Shown here piece after piece: positions 62,998 through 64,000 of a stretch of DNA of 64,000 nt (its first letter is position 1; each line of letters starts with the position of its first letter). The notes under the pieces were generated by a model. That model searched no databases. It had not been told where the DNA came from and saw only the letters and a program-made list of their open reading frames with translations. Where the stretch lies: NCBI RefSeq assembly GCF_037963835.1, contig NZ_CP150145.1, positions 6,138,001 to 6,202,000 of the forward strand, written 5' to 3'. The translations under genes were made by a program, and so were the position numbers. This DNA is from Paenibacillus sp. FSL H8-0332 (GTDB taxonomy: Bacteria > Bacillota > Bacilli > Paenibacillales > Paenibacillaceae).

Positions 62998-63220
62998 TGT
63001 TATAGTAGAGGCGCTTAGATATTAAGGGTCTTTGGAGAGCGTATTGTCTGACGGCAGCAGCTTGAACAGCATGAGTCGCAGCGTTGCGCTGTACGGCTGC
63101 GAGTAGCACAGGCAGATTATCGGTGTGGTGACGGCGATAGTCCTTCTGGCGGTAGCAGCAGCTTGAACACAGTCGCCGCTCTAGATGGGGATCAGAGACA
63201 GCAGCCATCCTCTCCGGCAG

Positions 63221-64000
63221 CTACTGCCATCCTCCGGCGGCAGCGTCGGTATTGTCCTGCCGGGCGATCCAGGTCAGGCAGGCCGCCCGGAGCAGCGCTT
63301 CAGTCCGCAGGGCTGCGCTGCAAAAGACCCCGCTCAGGCCGATCTCATACAGATCGGCCAGCGCGTACGCCGCCGGTGCCCCCGCGGCGAGCACTGCCGC
63401 CGCCGGCCGCACCCGGCGTACGGCGGCCAGCACCCCAGCCGCCGCCTGCGCGAAGCCCTCGGCGGCGTTCTCCCCGGGCGCGGCCTCCTCCGCCGCGCCG
63501 TCCAGCACCAGGAAATCGGCGATACGCGCGATTTCTCCGGCGGCAGCCTGCTCCACATCGGGCGCGAGCAGCGCCCCGATGCGGCAGGCTGCCGCATAAG
63601 CGTGGCCGAGAGTCTGCTCGGCCACACCCTCAATGAATTCGCGCTGCGCCGCGAATTCCTCCAGGCTGGCGGGGTACGGCGCCAGCAAATCGATGCGGCT
63701 GTCGCCGCCCAGCCGCTGGCTGTGCAGGGCGGCGGCGAACAGCGCGTCAAGCTGCGCATCCTGAAGCGCAGCAAGTCTGGCCGGGCGGGCAGCGAGCTCC
63801 GGCGTATAGAGCAGAGCAACCGCGGCCCAGACGCCGTCCGCCGACTCCAGGAGGTCGGCAGCAGCAGCCCGCAGCCGGTGATAGATCCGCTGCAGGATAC
63901 GCTCCGCCTGCTCCTCATCACTGCATGACATCCAGCTTGAATAGAGTGTTGCGGTCTCTGGCGCAAGCAGCCATTCCTCGCCCCGGATCAGGCAAGGGCC
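63221..64000 (-). CDS. 5' truncated protein resembling the C-terminal barrel of PEP-utilising enzymes (PPDK-like)
   Basis: The frame is open from the window edge to a TAG at 63221 (259 residues visible), with no credible internal start. The region RIDLLAPYPASLEEFAAQREFIEGVAEQ, GALLAPDVEQAAAGEIARIADFLVL and ALADLYEIGLSGVFCSAALRTEAL follows the layout of the TIM barrel of pyruvate phosphate dikinase/PEP-utilising enzymes. The usual GTNDLTQ and CGExxxDP active-site motifs are not seen, so it may be inactive or a distant relative. It is unusually rich in Ala and in GC. Assignment is tentative. Confidence 0.4.
   Translation of the reverse strand, partial: GPCLIRGEEWLLAPETATLYSSWMSCSDEEQAERILQRIYHRLRAAAADLLESADGVWAAVALLYTPELAARPARLAALQDAQLDALFAAALHSQRLGGDSRIDLLAPYPASLEEFAAQREFIEGVAEQTLGHAYAAACRIGALLAPDVEQAAAGEIARIADFLVLDGAAEEAAPGENAAEGFAQAAAGVLAAVRRVRPAAAVLAAGAPAAYALADLYEIGLSGVFCSAALRTEALLRAACLTWIARQDNTDAAAGGWQ

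Larger units (their letters stand above)
62673..63220. other. Intergenic region with a regular 18-bp repeat array and a terminator
   Basis: Contains the four-unit array (62730-62901), a bidirectional terminator (62951-62997), and two copies of GCAGCAGCTTGAACA about 100 bp apart (near 63053 and 63155). No gene was seen. Confidence 0.7.

Overview
The window looks like a chromosomal segment of a Paenibacillus-type Firmicute. The supporting signs are strong AGGAGG-type ribosome binding sites with some TTG/GTG starts, a sigma-B-like promoter, lysine-riboswitch control of a permease, a XylR/xylA/xylB locus, YesM/YesN two-component pairs next to LplB/YtcP/LipO-type sugar importers, and a high density of carbohydrate-active enzymes. 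Base composition is moderately GC-rich. The exception is an AT-richer island at about 17.3-18.4 kb, which carries a toxin C-terminus and its immunity gene. No rRNA, tRNA, CRISPR array, transposase or prophage gene was seen.

Layout. 1-8.3 kb: 3' truncated sensor kinase with a GAF domain, overlapping a response regulator with a PP2C phosphatase output; small stress and envelope genes (YflT-like, DUF948, DUF1328); a two-SH3 NlpC/P60 endopeptidase; a Mn-type CDF exporter. 8.4-17.2 kb: YkpA-type ABC-F ATPase, metallo-beta-lactamase-fold hydrolase, CvfC-like HEAT protein, lysine riboswitch plus LysP-type permease, divergent nitroreductase/MerR pair, DUF3889 protein, transglutaminase-fold protein. 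17.6-20.0 kb: a probable type VII-secreted polymorphic toxin followed by an Imm22-like immunity gene. 20.2-30.2 kb: a minus-strand module in transcription order YesN, YesM, permease, permease, lipoprotein, GH95 enzyme. 30.3-35.7 kb: xylB, xylA and the divergent xylR with operator and cre candidates. 35.8-39.2 kb: glutaredoxin, trxB, and a P1B-4 ATPase of the PfeT/ZosA type behind Fur-like boxes. 39.5-62.7 kb: a second, larger carbohydrate cluster (GH105, SGNH hydrolase, a full sugar importer, an uncharacterised alpha-helical protein, a beta-helix secreted giant, an AraC-type membrane sensor-regulator, a rhamnose-mutarotase-like protein, a 1399-residue GH2 enzyme, a GH94 phosphorylase) plus a divergent polysaccharide deacetylase. 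62.9-64.0 kb: the 5' truncated end of a gene resembling the C-terminal barrel of PEP-utilising enzymes.

How the genes may work together. The two carbohydrate modules each combine sensing, import and hydrolysis and flank the xylose genes. A GH95 enzyme with Thr where fucosidases carry His, together with GH105, GH2, a GH141-like beta-helix protein, an SGNH esterase and a rhamnose-mutarotase-like protein, suggests degradation of a decorated plant wall polymer such as pectin or glucuronoarabinoxylan. This is inference. Candidate cre sites lie in front of the SBP gene, at the start of the first permease, before xylA and near GH105, consistent with CcpA repression.

The less expected structures are an array of four 18-bp units spaced 51-52 bp apart downstream of the deacetylase gene, with relatives in two other intergenic regions; two unrelated-locus 42-bp perfect palindromes with identical geometry at gene 3' ends; and the composition switch inside the toxin gene.
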